A DNA stretch of 64,000 bases from Ariolimax columbianus (GCA_036924085.1 JAVGWX010000011.1:27828317-27892316); one strand, 5' to 3'; positions 43,870-56,250 are shown, numbered from the stretch's first letter. Numbers and translations are program-made. The notes: a model not told the origin generated them from the sequence alone.

Positions 43870-45330
43870 GCAAAGCCAAATCCTGGGTCAAACCTACCCG
43901 ATATTAATATGTAAGAACGTGACAATGGATACACAAAGAACACTATACAACACAATACTCATACCCGCATTGTGCTATCAGTCCCAGAATTGGACATTAT
44001 CAAACATCGATATAAGAAATAGCGTGATAACAGAGATGAAATGCCTGCTCAGAAAGCTTGGCGTAACAAGAATGGATATAATCAGAAACGGAGATATTAG
44101 TAGACAAGTAGTTACAACACCAGTGCTAGACCTCATCAAGAGACAGGTTGTTACAACAACAGTGCTAGACCTCATCAAGAGACAGGTAGTTACAACACCA
44201 GTGCTAGAGCTCATCAAGAGACAGGTAGTTACAACACCAGTGCTAGACCTCATCAAGAGACAGATAGTTACAACACCAGTGCTAGACCTCATCAAGAGAC
44301 AAGTAGTTACAACACCAGTGCTAGACTTCATCATGAGACAGGTAGTTACAACAACAGTGCTAGACCTCATCAAGAGACAGGTAGTTACAACACCAGTGCT
44401 AGACCTCATCAAGAGACAAGTAGTTACAACACCAGTGCTAGACCTCATCAAGAGACAAGTAGTTACAACACCAGTGCTAGACCTCATCATGAGACAGGTA
44501 GTTACAATACCAGTGCTAGACCTCATCAAGAGACAAGTAGTTACAACACCAGTGCTAGACCTCATCAAGAGACAAGTAGGTACAACACCAGTGCTAGACC
44601 TCATCAAGAGACAAGTAGTTACAACACCAGTGCTAGACCTCATCAAGAGACATGTAGTTACAACACCAGTGCTAGGCCTCATCAAGAGACAAGTAGTTAC
44701 AACACCAGTTCTAGACCTCATCAAGAGACAAGTAGTTACAACACCAGTGCTAGGCCTCATCAAGAGACAAGTAGTTACAACACAAGTGCTAGACCTCATC
44801 AAGAGACAAGTAGTTACAACACCAGTGCTAGACCTCATCAAGAGACAGGTAGTTACAACACAAGTGCTAGACCTCATCAAGAGACAAGTAGGTACAGCAT
44901 CAGTGCTAGACCTCATCAAGAGACAGGTAGTTACAACACCAGTGCTAGACCTCATCAAGAGACAGGTAGTTACAACACCAGTGCTAGACCTCATCAAGAG
45001 ACAAGTTGTTACAACACCAGTGCTAGACCTCATCAAGAGACAGGTAGTTACAACACCAGTGCTAGACCTCATCAAGAGACAGGTAGTTACAACACCAGTG
45101 CTAGACCTCATCAAGAGACAGCAAACTAAATGGCTCGACCACGTGACAAGTCACACACCAGATAGTATCCCCCAGAAAGCAATGCTATACAGATGCAATG
45201 GATACAAAGCCAAGGGCCGACCACGAAAACGATGGATAGGAGAAATAGCAGAAGCATTAAAGCTCCCAATTTACGAAGCACATACTGAGGCTCGGTCAAG
45301 AAGTGTGTTCATAACCTGGAGATGAAAAAC
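43870..45330 (+). pseudogene. LINE family zeta RT C-terminal region carrying a 39-bp array
   Basis: The frame opens with LYNTILIPALCYQSQNWTLS, then MKCLLRKLGVTRMDIIRNGD, enters 26 copies of a 13-residue unit (RQVVTTPVLDLIK), and leaves with QQTKWLDHVTSHTPDSIPQK, LYRCNGYKAKGRPRKRWIGE and ALKLPIYEAHTEA. The two flanks are the usual consecutive parts of a LINE RT C terminus, in which one RxxxxxPVLxxIKRQQ segment is normal. The whole is one 468-codon frame. It is unlikely to be a functional protein but remarkable in having stayed open. Confidence 0.82.
44100..45120. repeat. 39-bp minisatellite, about 26 units, inside LINE coding sequence
   Basis: Units run gtagttacaacaccagtgct then agacctcatcaagagacaa. 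Units are highly uniform, with point changes only and no length change, so the LINE frame is preserved throughout. The minus strand is also open for most of the array (MRSSTGVVTTCLL). Confidence 0.92.
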
Positions 45331-45479
45331 ATAATAAGGTAGAATAGCGACAAGAATTAAGATACATGAAGGATTCCATAATTGCTTGGGATTTATCTCC
45401 CAAAGCTATCGCATTGTTGTTTAGTAACATCAATTCTCATAATCTTAGATTTCTCTCTGAATATTCTCAATGACCATTT

Positions 45480-46240
45480 CTGTGATCTCTCATAAAGTTT
45501 GCTAAATTTAGTTTGCTTATGACTTTCACAATGTACCTCACCTATGCTGAAGACATAGTCCTAGTGGACCCATATAACGCGGCTCTACAACAATTTCTGA
45601 AGAAACTTGATCTTAAAATTCAAACCAGAGCCTATTAATATCTTCGGCCAAGACAAAATTCAGAACTTTGACTCCGACACTGGTCATCACAGCATTGTTG
45701 TCCATGGTCACATGATGGAGTGCACCAATGAATTCACATATCTGGGTAGTTTTTGTTCATCCGATGGACTCAGTGCTCCTGAAATGTAAAGGCGTATCAG
45801 ACTTGCTGCCTCTGCTATGAACCCCTTCGCCGGGTGTAGAATAATGGCAGACTCTTTTGGATTCAAAATGATAATTTATCAGACGTGTGTGATTCCTGTC
45901 CTCCTGTGTGGCTCAGAAACGTGACCCTTCTTAGACGGGACATATCAAGACGTGTTGCCTTTTATATGCACAACCAGCGACGCATCCTCGGTATCCGGTG
46001 GTTTGATCTCGTTTGTAATGTCGAGGTGTCTGCAAAGACGAGTCTTCTTTCCATCTCGGACACTCCGGTCCGTCGCCGCCTGTCTGTGTTTGTTCATGTG
46101 GTCCGACTGGATCGGGAAGTTCCGGTTTATCAGATAGTGTCCAAGTCTGCTATGTGTAACAACGGTCTCCCACGGGTGGGCTGGAGGCGTGGGAGAGGGC
46201 CGCCTGAAAGCAGCCTGACCTTCGACATTATACGAGGTTT
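45480..46240 (+). pseudogene. LINE family eta RT relic
   Basis: Plus-strand pieces: LTYAEDIVLV (motif C, diverged), then a broken FTYLGSF.SSDG. A long frame (45885-46622) follows with LLRRDISRRVAFYMHNQRRI, LGIRWFDLVCNVEVSAKTSL, PVRRRLSVFVHVVRLDREVP and GWRRGRGPP. This is the standard RT C-terminal order (ETWTLLRxD...RRILGIRW...RRRLxxFGHVxRxD). Confidence 0.8.
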
Positions 46241-46485
46241 GGCTACGAGGTCCAGCGGAATTACACATTCGATTCTGCATGGTTCCATACCAGGAAAGAG
46301 AGGGCGGAGTCGTCCAAGGAAGAGATCCGCAGACAACATTACTGAGTGGTCAAACCTTGGTCCCGGTGAAGCACGACTGGCGGGAACGGACAGAGAGAAA
46401 TGGCGTGGGATGGTGGGAGTGTCTTCAAGTGTGCCCCAACGACCTGATGGGTTACGGGCTGAACTGAACCGAACTGAACAGAAGG
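46241..46485 (+). pseudogene. LINE family epsilon 3' end fused to the eta relic
   Basis: From gaggtccagcggaattacac onward the sequence matches 37806-38030. It carries the accaggaaagagag block, the tgccccaacgacctgatggg block and the ctgaactgaac tail. It directly abuts the eta relic and shares its open frame by chance, giving a 245-codon chimeric frame. Confidence 0.75.
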
Positions 46486-46599
46486 CCAGTTCATCAATTT
46501 GTTTTGCCAAATTCCATTGCGTTCCGTTTTGTTGGTTGATGTTGCTGTCACCATTATCTAAAAAAATACCAGCAGACGTAGAAATGGTTTTAAGAGGTT

Positions 46600-46850
46600 C
46601 ATCGTTATCATCATCATCATGATCATCTGAGATCTGGTTGAAGAGTCCTTGGACTGGTTGTAAGGTTTGCCTGAGCACGTCTCTGCATTTGACCATGTTC
46701 TCTGGTTGGCCAGTGCTAAGACTGATTACAAGGTAGTCTGACCACGTATGCCCATTTGACCCTGTTCTCTGATTGGTCAGTGCTAACACTGGTTACAAGG
46801 TAGTCTGACCAAGTATGTCAATTTGACCCTATTCTCTGCAGCTCTCTTAA
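46600..46850. repeat. 67-bp tandem duplication
   Basis: The block containing ctggttggccagtgctaaga and acaaggtagtctgaccacgt is repeated about 2.5 times with small changes. A tcatcatcatcat tract lies near 46605. Confidence 0.75.
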
Positions 46851-46859
46851 TTTTTGATT

Positions 46860-47350
46860 CAGCTCTTTCTTTAATAACTCTGCTTGCCTTGAAGGTGAGT
46901 CTTGGTCGTTCCCTTAGTCGTGTTCCCCTTTCCCGTTTCTATCTTCTGTAGAAGACGTGCATGTCTTATAAATATAGTCCAACCAACGCAATATTTGTTA
47001 CTGTATCAGTTTCAATATGCGTGCTTTTACGCCTGCTCCAGTGAGGACATTGCCCTTGTATCTTCTTTATGTCCCACTAACTCTATCCATTCTACGTGTA
47101 GCACCACGTTTTAAACGCCTCCCAGCTTTTCCATCCTTTCTTTGTTAGAGGCCATGTCTCAGGTACATACAGTAGAACTGGAGCGTATGTCAGTGGCGAT
47201 TATTATTTGACTTTGAGGTTAGCGATTTCTATTTTTCTCTGGAGCCAGTTTTTGCCAGTGCAATCTTTGTCTTAATCTCTGTCTCACTGAGAGCATCTTT
47301 TGTTATGGCCTGTCCTAAATATGAAACATCTCTACAATCACACTCGGACC
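46860..47350 (-). pseudogene. Probable LINE RT relic (minus strand)
   Basis: Minus-strand pieces: SYLGQAITKDALSETEIKTK and IALAKT, resembling the FKYLGS.IT.DG...EIKxRIAxAK segment after the RT palm. Degraded frames follow. The assignment rests on this one block. Confidence 0.5.
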
Positions 47351-47677
47351 ACACACACAATAAAACCTCACTGTATAAGCCGACATGAATATGTCTTTAA
47401 TTGATCATCATAGCAGGGGAGGTAATATAAATATAACTCCTGCTTAAATAATACTTACACGAGCTCACTACCTTTTTACAAGCTCGATAATTATTTCCGC
47501 TGCACAATTACAAGCAAATTTCTGAACCGAACGTTTGAATAATGATGGGTACATATCGAGTAAAAGCTACTCCTTATACACATATAATGACCATGTCCAA
47601 CTCAGATCTGGACTACGACAGACGTCGTTAAACTTGGGCGTTCTAGCAAGTTTCGAGTGTACATTAACCTCATTTTT
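47351..47677. other. Unassigned sequence
   Basis: Contains one isolated ctgtataagccgacatgaat word related to the 26-bp minisatellite. Nothing else recognised. Confidence 0.4.
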
Positions 47678-48560
47678 GGACTGAAAAAGAAAGACGAGAC
47701 ATAACCCTGAGGTACATATCGAAAAACTACCCAAGCATGGACTGGACCCATGTATACACCGACGGTTCTGTAACAAACACAACACAGAATGGAGGGGAAG
47801 TGGTATTCCTGGGCCTAACAAATGGTAGAAAAATAACACTGTCAGTGGCAACTGGAAAATTCTCGAGCAATTTCAGAGGCACTGAGGGCTGCAGTAAAAG
47901 CAATGCTGACAGGCGAAAGCAACGAAAGCAAGATAGTCCTGTTTACAGATGCCCTGGCCGTGGTTACAGCACTAAAAAGCCAGAAAAATACTTAACTTAA
48001 TGATTTAAGAGCAGTACTCTGTCAACTATGCCAGCAGTCCGCACCAAAAAGAGTAGTGAGTTCCATCCCACTGTAGCATCAAATGAAATGAGGAGCCAGA
48101 CAGACTGGCAAAAGAAGGTGCAAAACTACCACAACCTGATACTAGTATGACATACGAAGAGTCAAAACGGCTTATTAGGGCTAGATACATGACCAAATGG
48201 GAAACCGAACATACTGGTTACACCAAAAACGATGTCTATTACCAGTTGAACAGAAGAGAGCAGGTCTTGGTCTTCAGACTTCGCACTGGCCACAATAGAC
48301 TCAGGTACCACCTATTCAACAAATTGAAGATAGGTGGCACCGACGAATGCCCGTGTGGTACCGGCAAAATGACCGCTGAGCATTTGCTGCAAAACTGCCC
48401 GACATACGAGGATCAGAGAGAGCAGATGTGGCCATCACCAGTGGCAACACTAGACAAGCTCTATGGCAGTGTCGACAGCCTCAGGATGACGGCTGCTTTT
48501 TTCGAAAAAATAAGGGTTACTGTCTGACTGCGTACGATGAAGAAGAAGAAGAAGAAGAAG
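47678..48560 (+). mobile_element. 5'-truncated LINE family alpha copy at the left edge of duplication copy B
   Basis: Begins near the RNase H start (DWTHVYTDGSVTNTTQNGG at about 47740). A deletion shifts frame at FRGTEGCSK. The element then resumes with the C-terminal domain (YEESKRLIRARYMTKWETEH, TDECPCGTGKMTAEHLLQNC), and ends in (GAA)n at 48560. Homology between copies A and B begins two bases after the tail, so this element sits exactly at the duplication boundary or was inserted there. Confidence 0.88.
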
Positions 48561-49164
48561 GATCTTGTTTTATGGAGGTGTTAAGACCGCAGTCGTCTGT
48601 AAGCCGGGCGATTAAAGATCGTGATCTCACTCACTTTGGTGTGAGACTTCCGGATTCTCTGATTGATCAAGCGACCTTGGGTTCTGTACTAGATATGCAA
48701 GTCATTAGTAGCATTGTGTACGACATCAGAGAGCATTGCTGCAAAAACTACACTAAACAATAACGATGCCAGCACACCTCCCTGGACGACACCGTTTTTT
48801 GACTGGGAATGCTATAGACAATTCTTCATCATGCAGTACTCGATCCATCATGGCGGTCAACCCCAATGGGTTTGCCGGGACAACCACATTGCGCTGTGAT
48901 ATTTGCGTTGAGCCAATAACTATGTACACGAGTCTTATGTCCCAAACATTACGTTGCAGAGAGGTGGATTTCATCCACGAGAAAGGCGCATGCATCTTCT
49001 ACAGTACTCATTGGGGTGGGGAGGGGGGGGGGGTTGTGGGGAGGGGGGCTGATCTCTCGTCAGACGACCGCTGTTGAACCTACTAACAAGTTTCCGTTCC
49101 CGATGGTGACGCATATGCTCCACATGATTGTTGAACTTAAAATGAATGAGCCTGTGGTCGTTCT

Positions 49165-49320
49165 GACACTCAGCGCCACATATGACCTTAGTCACACTCA
49201 CGCTTCGTCTGTCCAGCACTCAGCGCCACATATGACCTTAATCACACACTCGTCCCGTATTTCCACCACTCAGGGCCAAAAATGACATTAGTCCCACCAC
49301 CACGTCTCGTCTTTCGCTCC
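49165..49320. repeat. Imperfect tandem repeat of about 55-60 bp (copy B)
   Basis: Three units with the cagcgccacatatgacctta core; one unit fewer than copy A (2150-2320). Confidence 0.7.
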
Positions 49321-49844
49321 GTCGAGTGATAACGTAGTCAATGAGATGCCACTGCTTATATCAAAAATGTGGTTTGTTTGTTTTTGGGTGGACAGACAGA
49401 ACATGGTATCCTTGATGGAGAGCCCATTAAAAGCCCAGAGGATCAGGAATAGTTGGCCATCACTGTTACACTCTCATGTGCCGTGTGCACCAATTGCTCC
49501 GTCCCACAGCCCCACTAATGATGGTCAAAGCCGACTCTAGCTTTGCAGACGCCACGGATTGCGAACTTGTTGAACTGGTGGACGGACATAATAAGGATGT
49601 GGATATTATCGTTGATGATTCCTTCGTCACCTCGGGGCTGGTCACTGTCGGGGCACACGCGCTAATCAGCGTAGCAAATTGCCCTCGTCTCAAAGAGAGC
49701 AGAAGAAACATTAGCCAATCATTAACAGCCTTAGTAAGCACAGCAAGCTGTCGGACCAGACGGGACCTAACCATGAGTCCAACACCAGACTCGCGTCGTT
49801 CTGCCCTGGTACGGTCACTCTATACAAATGTGTAGCCGCCCCCT

Positions 49845-50060
49845 GTCTCTGTAAGCCGACCTTCAATCTTGTCTTTGTAAGCCGACCTTCAATCTTGTCT
49901 CTGTAAGCCGACCTTCAATCTTGTCTCTGTAAGCCGACCTTCAAGCTTGTCTCTGTAAACCGACCTTCACTCTTGTCTCTGTAAGCCGACCTTCAATCTT
50001 GTCTCTGTAAGCCGACCTACAATCTTGTCTCTGTAAGCCGACCTTCAATCTTGTCTCGCT
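49845..50060. repeat. 26-bp minisatellite, about 8 units (copy B)
   Basis: Same unit as 2855-3150, contracted by about three units relative to copy A. The flanking sequence 50060-50731 has no recognised gene. Confidence 0.9.
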
Positions 50061-50731
50061 AAAGGCAGCCACATCCACACGGTAGCTTGCTAGCTCTCTG
50101 GCTATAACTGATGTTCTGACAGAACGTTGTGTTTCTCATAGCTTGGGTTGACTTCGTTCGTTCTCAATCTCCCACTACCAAGTCCTGAGAGGGATTTAAG
50201 TAGCAGAATGTAATCCAGTGAACGGAATGCAATGTGTCGATTGACTGCAATATTTGCACTTTTCGGTCTGACACATCAGGTTCTTTTTTGGGCTGGCATA
50301 TTTTGAGTACTTGTTAGTCTTCCCTCTTAAATACATTCTCCTTTGAGTGTCTGCTCTGTTACGGCCTGCTATTCAGGATCACCGCGTGGAGGTTTAGAAA
50401 AGTCTGGGCAGCTCTGGTTTGCTGGCCCTGACGCTAGCAGTCAGCTATGGGTCGCTGACCGCCACAGCTCACGCGTTGCTCAGCGTCTTGACCTAGTGTT
50501 CAATTTGTGTTCAATGAGCAAACGATGTTATAGAATTTATATAATCTGATTGATTGATTGATTCACATGTTCGTTCTAAATGAAGGATATGGTCACCATT
50601 AAAACTGGCATATTTACAGGAAGCCGGTAGCTGCGTAGTATGATGTCAAATATGAATGGCTTAACAAAATATGAATGTTTGTAATCATGGCAACCATCTT
50701 TAGAGGTCTTTCAGCAAATGTCTAGATGTTA

Positions 50732-51590
50732 AATTCAACTGATTCTTGTCAACCCGAGTACCCCTAACGACGCTATGGTCAGTGTATACAACGTGCTAAG
50801 ATAACACAATACATTAGTCCTACCAGCTCTCAGATGTAGAGAGCCAGCTGATAACAACACGAGCATCACTTGAAAGACGTCTTGTGGATCTAACACTCTG
50901 GAAACATCGCAAAGGGGTCAGCATAATAATGGCATCAGAGAAATGACTTACATCAAATATATGCTGCAATACGTAAACAATTCAAAACACGGCCCAGCAG
51001 GTCATGTAGGTTGATGAAAGGACGAGAGATTGAGACTAGCAAGTACTCTATCGTACCAGCGTGACAAACAGACAGAAAATTGTGGCAGCGTGATAAAATG
51101 CATAAGGAAAGTGTACTGAAGACTGCAGACAGATCTAAGCATCTAAGCATAACATGAGAGTAAGGACATAATCAAGTAGAGAACACTTTCACTAAACTGA
51201 ATAGAGGACAAACAAATCAGACAACAGATCGACCCACTCAATGCGCAAACAGCATAACAAGAAATATTTACAAGTTACTAACAATCCTATGAAAAGAATG
51301 AACACTGTCTCGTCAACTGTTCCCAACTTTCTAGCTGCATGTAACGGTAACACAGTCACAAAACAGTACAGACGTAAAACAGTGTACAACAATAAAGTAA
51401 AGCCTTCTCGTTAAATATCTAGAACGGTCTAGTATCGTATCAAGTCAACATGTTCATAAACTATAAAAGGCCAAGACAGATTATAGTAAACACAAGATAA
51501 ACATCAGACCGATCACCCAGAGCGAACTAACAACATCTCAATACACGCCAGCCACACTGAACTGGTGACTACATAAAGACTACCAACAGT
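50732..51590. other. A+T-rich sequence with no gene seen (copy B)
   Basis: Counterpart of 5298-6150. The junction gatgttaaattcaact at 50724-50739 is the empty site for the LINE found at 3820-5297 in copy A. Confidence 0.5.
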
Positions 51591-52400
51591 TTAGACCCGA
51601 GATTTTAACCATATGCCACCATCAGTCGGACTCAAGGTCTGAACCATCTACCACCATTAGTCCAAATCCAAGATTTGAACCATCTGCCACCAATAGTCCA
51701 GACCCAAGATTTGAACCATCTGCCACCATCAGTCCAAATCCAAGATTTAAACCATCTGCCACCATCAGTCCAAATCCAAGATTTGAACCATCTGCCACCA
51801 TTAGTCCAGACCCAAGATTTGAACCATCTGCCACCATTAGTCCAGACCCAAGATTTGAACCATCTGCCACCATCAGTCCAAATCCAAGATTTGAACCATC
51901 TGCCACCATTAGTCCAGACCCTAGATTTGAACCATCAGCACCATCAGTCCAGACCCAAGGTTTGAACCATCTGCCATTAGTCCAGACCCAAGATTTGAAC
52001 CATCTGCCACCATCAGTCCAGACCCACGATTTGAACCATCTGCCACCGCCAGTCTAAACCCGATATTTGAACCATCTACCAATAACAGTCCAGACCCAAA
52101 ATTTGAACCATATGCCACCAACAGTTTAGACCCGAGATTAAGACCATCCACAATCAACAAACCAAACCCGTGATTTGAACCATATGCCATTAAAAGCCTA
52201 GAACCGAGATTTGAACCATCTGCCATCAACAGTCTAGAACCGAGATTTGAACAATCTGCCATCAACAGCCTAAACCCAAGATTTGAACCATCTGCAACTA
52301 ATAGCCTCAACCCGAGATTAGGACCATCCACCACTAACAATCCAGACCCGAGATTTGAACCATCTGCCACTAACAGTCTAGAAACAATATTTAAACAATC
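51590..52400. repeat. 36-bp minisatellite, about 22 units (copy B)
   Basis: Same unit as 6155-7400, about 12 units shorter. Overlapping plus and minus frames are repeat-driven. Confidence 0.9.
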
Positions 52401-52542
52401 TACCACCAACCGTCACGATTTAACTATCCAGAAATTTGTATAACATGTCGCTATGATCTTCCTGCAAACAGGCTGTACACACATATCGCAAAAGGAGGTG
52501 CCTCCCTCGGTGGAAATGCTATTAACCTCCACAACATTCTTG

Positions 52543-52655
52543 CTCTAAGACAGCATGAGTGTTGGGCTGTTTGCTCTGAAGCGTGTCTACTTTATTCATG
52601 GGCATGCATAAGCAGCATCTCCTGTTGGATTACAGCCATGGCCTCAGGGAGAAGT
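52543..52655 (+). pseudogene. Chemosensory GPCR relic (copy B)
   Basis: Same two GPCR blocks as 7552-7660 (ctctaagacagcatgagtgt and tgttggattacagccatggc). About 16 bases just upstream are missing relative to copy A, and the spacer between the blocks is slightly different. Confidence 0.65.
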
Positions 52656-52784
52656 TAACGGTTAAACTAATGGTCCTAAGGTGTTGGGATATTTTAATTA
52701 CAAACCGCTCACTTTGAAATGTTCTTAGATGGAACAGTTAGTGTCACGTGACTACTTTTGTTACATGTTGTTGGCCATATGTGC

Positions 52785-53555
52785 TCAGTAAGGGTCGGTT
52801 ACTCTGTAAGGGTCGGTTACTCAGTAAGGGTCGGTTACTCAGTAAGGGTCGGTTACTCAGTAAGGGTAGGTTACTCAGTAAGGGTAGGTTACTCAGTAAA
52901 GGTCGGTTACTCAGTAAACGTCGGTTACTCAGTAAGGGCCGGTTACTCAGTAAGGGTCGGTTACTCAGTAAGGGTCAGTTACTCAGTAAGGGTCGGTTAC
53001 TAAGTAAGGGTAGGTTACTCAGTAAGGGTCGGTTACCCAGTAAGGGTCGGCTACTCAGTAAGGGTCGGTTACTCAGTAAGGGTCAGTTAGTTAGGGTCGG
53101 TTACTCAGTAAGGGTCGGTTAATCAGTAAGGGTCAGTTAGTAAGGGTCGGTTACTCAGTCAGGGTCGGTTAATCAGTAAGGGTCAGTTAGTAAGGGTCGG
53201 TTACTCAGTAAGGGTCAGTTAGTAAGGGTCGGTTAATCAGTAAGGGTCGGTTAATCAGTAAGATTCGGTTACTCAGTAAGGGTCGATTACTCAGTAAGGG
53301 TCGGTTACTCAGTTTGGGTCGGTTACTCAGTAAGGGTCGGTTACTCAGAAAGGGTCGGTTACTCAGTAAGGGTCGGTTACTCAGTTAGGGTCGGTTACTC
53401 AGTAAGGGTCGGTTACTCAGTAAGGGTCGGTTACTCAGTAAGGGTCGGTTACTCAGTTTGGGTCGGTTACTCAGTAACGGTCGGTTACTCAGTAAGGGTC
53501 GGTTACTCAGTAAGAGTTGGTTAGTAACGGTCGATTACTCAGTAAGAACAAAAAC
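52785..53555. repeat. 18-bp minisatellite, about 42 units (copy B)
   Basis: Unit gtaagggtcggttactca, expanded about 2.5-fold relative to copy A (7785-8085). Truncated variants (ggtcagttagtaagg) appear only here, between 53080 and 53230. Confidence 0.92.
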
Positions 53556-53559
53556 ACTG

Positions 53560-54900
53560 GTCAGGTATTACTTTACTGTGACACCACAACCGGAAGGCAA
53601 GGTCCAGGGAAGGTCAAGCCACGAGCGTTTATTTTTAGTTCAGGAGACTTATACACAGATTATATATGCTGACTGCAGTCTTCTAAACGAGACGTTAAGT
53701 CACGTTAACTTATATGTGTTGAACAGATACTGAAAGTCATATGACTGCTATGTAGACATAAATATTACTGAAACTCAGGCAACCAGCACCTGAATTAAAA
53801 TATGGAAAGAAAACTACAAATGTATATGAAGTAAAGAAATCGTATCCTGTTCATAACGATAGACAACCAGGACTGTTATGTGGTGACTCGTTTTTTACAG
53901 CGAAGATCATTCATTTAGTTAGTGGTCCTTGTTTATAATCTCTATTGCATTTACTTTACCTGTTTTTTTTTTTTTCCGCGTACTGATGTGTGCGTGCGAA
54001 TGTGTGTATGTGTGTGTGTGTTTGTGAGAGTATGTGTGAGTGTGTGTGTGTGTATGTGTTCTACGAGTGCTTACAATACACTTGTCTTTACTCTTGTAAT
54101 GAATGCATGTTTATTTAGCCTTAATGTAGATTTACCCACTGCACGTGATCAGAGACAGATAATCGGTACCAAAATTACCACTGCGCGTCTACTGAATTAG
54201 TTCGCACACAGAAACAGAGTAAATTACTGCACAAACAATTAACTATACAACAAAGCCATCCTAAAATCCACATCCACTCCACTTTTCTAGATAGTCCCTG
54301 CACAATGTCAACAAAAACGATTTTTTGATTAGGTCAAAGCCGGATAATTGCATTAACAAGAAATAACATATCTCCAAACACGAGATCGCGTTATGTAAAC
54401 AGACAAGCCATCAAATCGATTATTTGGTTCCAGGAAATGTTCAAACATGTTGACAGTCAGGTATTAGTTATTGGTCGAAAGAGCTAATGTGGCTAAAGGG
54501 ACTGAGTGCAGTTAGGGATGAAGTGTTCAAACATGCTGCTTTTCAGGTATTAGTTATAAGACGAAAGAGCTAATGTAGCTAAACGGACTAAATGTAGTCA
54601 GGGATGAAGTGTTAAAGCCTTAACATTGTACGACGTCTCAGCTGTGCGGGTTGGCAGGTGCGCCTCCACGATTTATCAAACTGTATGTCTGGTGTACTTT
54701 AAAGCGGAGCAGACTGACGGTGCCCCATCCGACGATCGAATACAATACCTTTTTCGATAAAGGCTGGTTAACCACCCAGACGCTAATTTTACTGTGGAAG
54801 TACTGTACAAACAAGATGGATGTGTGGTAACGGGCACAACTTTACACCGTCGTGTTACCATTGTTAGTCTCCCCCTGGGAGAGGGATGGGGATAGGGCGA
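53560..54900. other. Unique sequence with no confident gene (copy B)
   Basis: Counterpart of 8090-9355. TG/GA-rich microsatellite at about 53985-54060 is longer than in copy A. The 61-codon minus frame at 54676-54861 is identical in protein to 9133-9318. Confidence 0.45.
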
Positions 54901-54904
54901 TGTT

Positions 54905-54905
54905 T

Positions 54906-54982
<77 letters not shown>

Positions 54983-55012
54983 AAGAGACATAGAGAGAAA
55001 GGGAGAGTGAGA
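54905..55012. repeat. GA-rich microsatellite (copy B)
   Basis: Long (GA)n with aaa interruptions; counterpart of 9362-9465. Confidence 0.85.
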
Positions 55013-55439
55013 AAGCATTAGGCCGAGAAATAAATGTCCCTTGTCATCTGCAGTTAGCAGGATAATATTTATTTTATCACTATATAAAATGTTCTCGTAC
55101 TTAGCGGAGTTTGAACCTGTGTCCTTGCCGCTGTACAATAGACATTCTTCCTGTTTGGGCACGCACTGTGCATTGTTAGAATGAAAACCAAATCAAAGAA
55201 CAAAGAGGGATCATGTTTTGATAAAAGCTTAAACAAACGTTTTGTTGATAATTTTGTCAAACGATATAAAACAGCATGGATGTCCATTGTATGACCTGTG
55301 TGACTGAAACTAGCCACATCAGGTGCTCAGACCAGCCCGTCAATCACTTACTGGATGGCCAGCCCAGGTAAGTGCTTCAGATGCTCTGCACATTGGTACG
55401 TATTAGGTTTATGTTTCTAACAATCGACGTCACTGCACT

Positions 55440-56250
55440 CTGGGCACACTCATAAGTGCTCAGTCTCTCTCATCAAATGGCGTAGGGTATGGATGCAGAT
55501 GGTCCCTGTAGATCGCTGGTTGTACACTCTACTGCGCCGTCCTCTCGTGCGGCCCACTCCGCTCGAACTTCGTTTAATGTCGAAACTTTGCAGTCTGTGG
55601 ATTGCTGCTTCATCTATTGCAGTGTCCTCATCCAGCAGGCGGTCATTGATTGATTTCAAAATGACACTTCCTTTCGGTACTTTCTGAAGTACGGCTGAGA
55701 AACCCCAGACTGATGTCCGACTGCGCATGACTGATCTGTCGGCGTAAATGGCAGCGTAACTCTCCTGGGTGTTCTCAGTTATCAGCTGATTTATCTCGTG
55801 CTCTGCTCTCTCGTTGTTCCGTTCTCTGCATTCCTTGCCTAAGGTTATGATGACTCTCTGGTACTCTATCGTTCTATCACCAGTGTGGACCCATTCTTCC
55901 CCTTTGGCTATCGTCTCAGCTGGAGTGAACAGGAGACGTTGTTCCAAGTCGGCAGCAGCCATGGTCTTGAGTGCTCCTAACCTTCTCTTGCATCTTTGTA
56001 CGATGTGGTTAACATGGCAGTTATAGGAAAGACTGCGATCAAAAGTCACTCCAAGATATTTCACCTGTCGCATCTGTCAATGGTTCAACCACAAAAAGTG
56101 ATACCTGGGAGCTCAGCCTTTACTATGGAATTATTCAAAGAGCACCACATCATGCAGACCTTGTTCGGATTGATCTTGGAGCTTGAGTCGCTGCACCACT
56201 TTGAGATTGCTTGCAAGGTTTCCTGGCAGTGCGTCGTGTAGGACAGTGTG
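55440..56250 (-). pseudogene. LINE family gamma relic, undivided (copy B)
   Basis: One minus frame of 207 codons runs through KYLGVTFDRSLSYNCHV, IVQRCKRRLGALKTMAA, ECRERNNERAEHEINQLI, AAIYADRSV, and KSINDRLLDEDTAIDEAA. The RNase H is shortened internally by about 155 bases compared with copy A, yet the join stays in frame. At 55649-55661 it contains the single attgatttcaaaa that is duplicated around the chimeric insertion of copy A. Confidence 0.8.

Noticed and set aside
45885..46622. A 245-codon host gene
   Set aside because: It is the C terminus of one LINE RT joined by chance in frame to the 3' end of another LINE, with stops just upstream.
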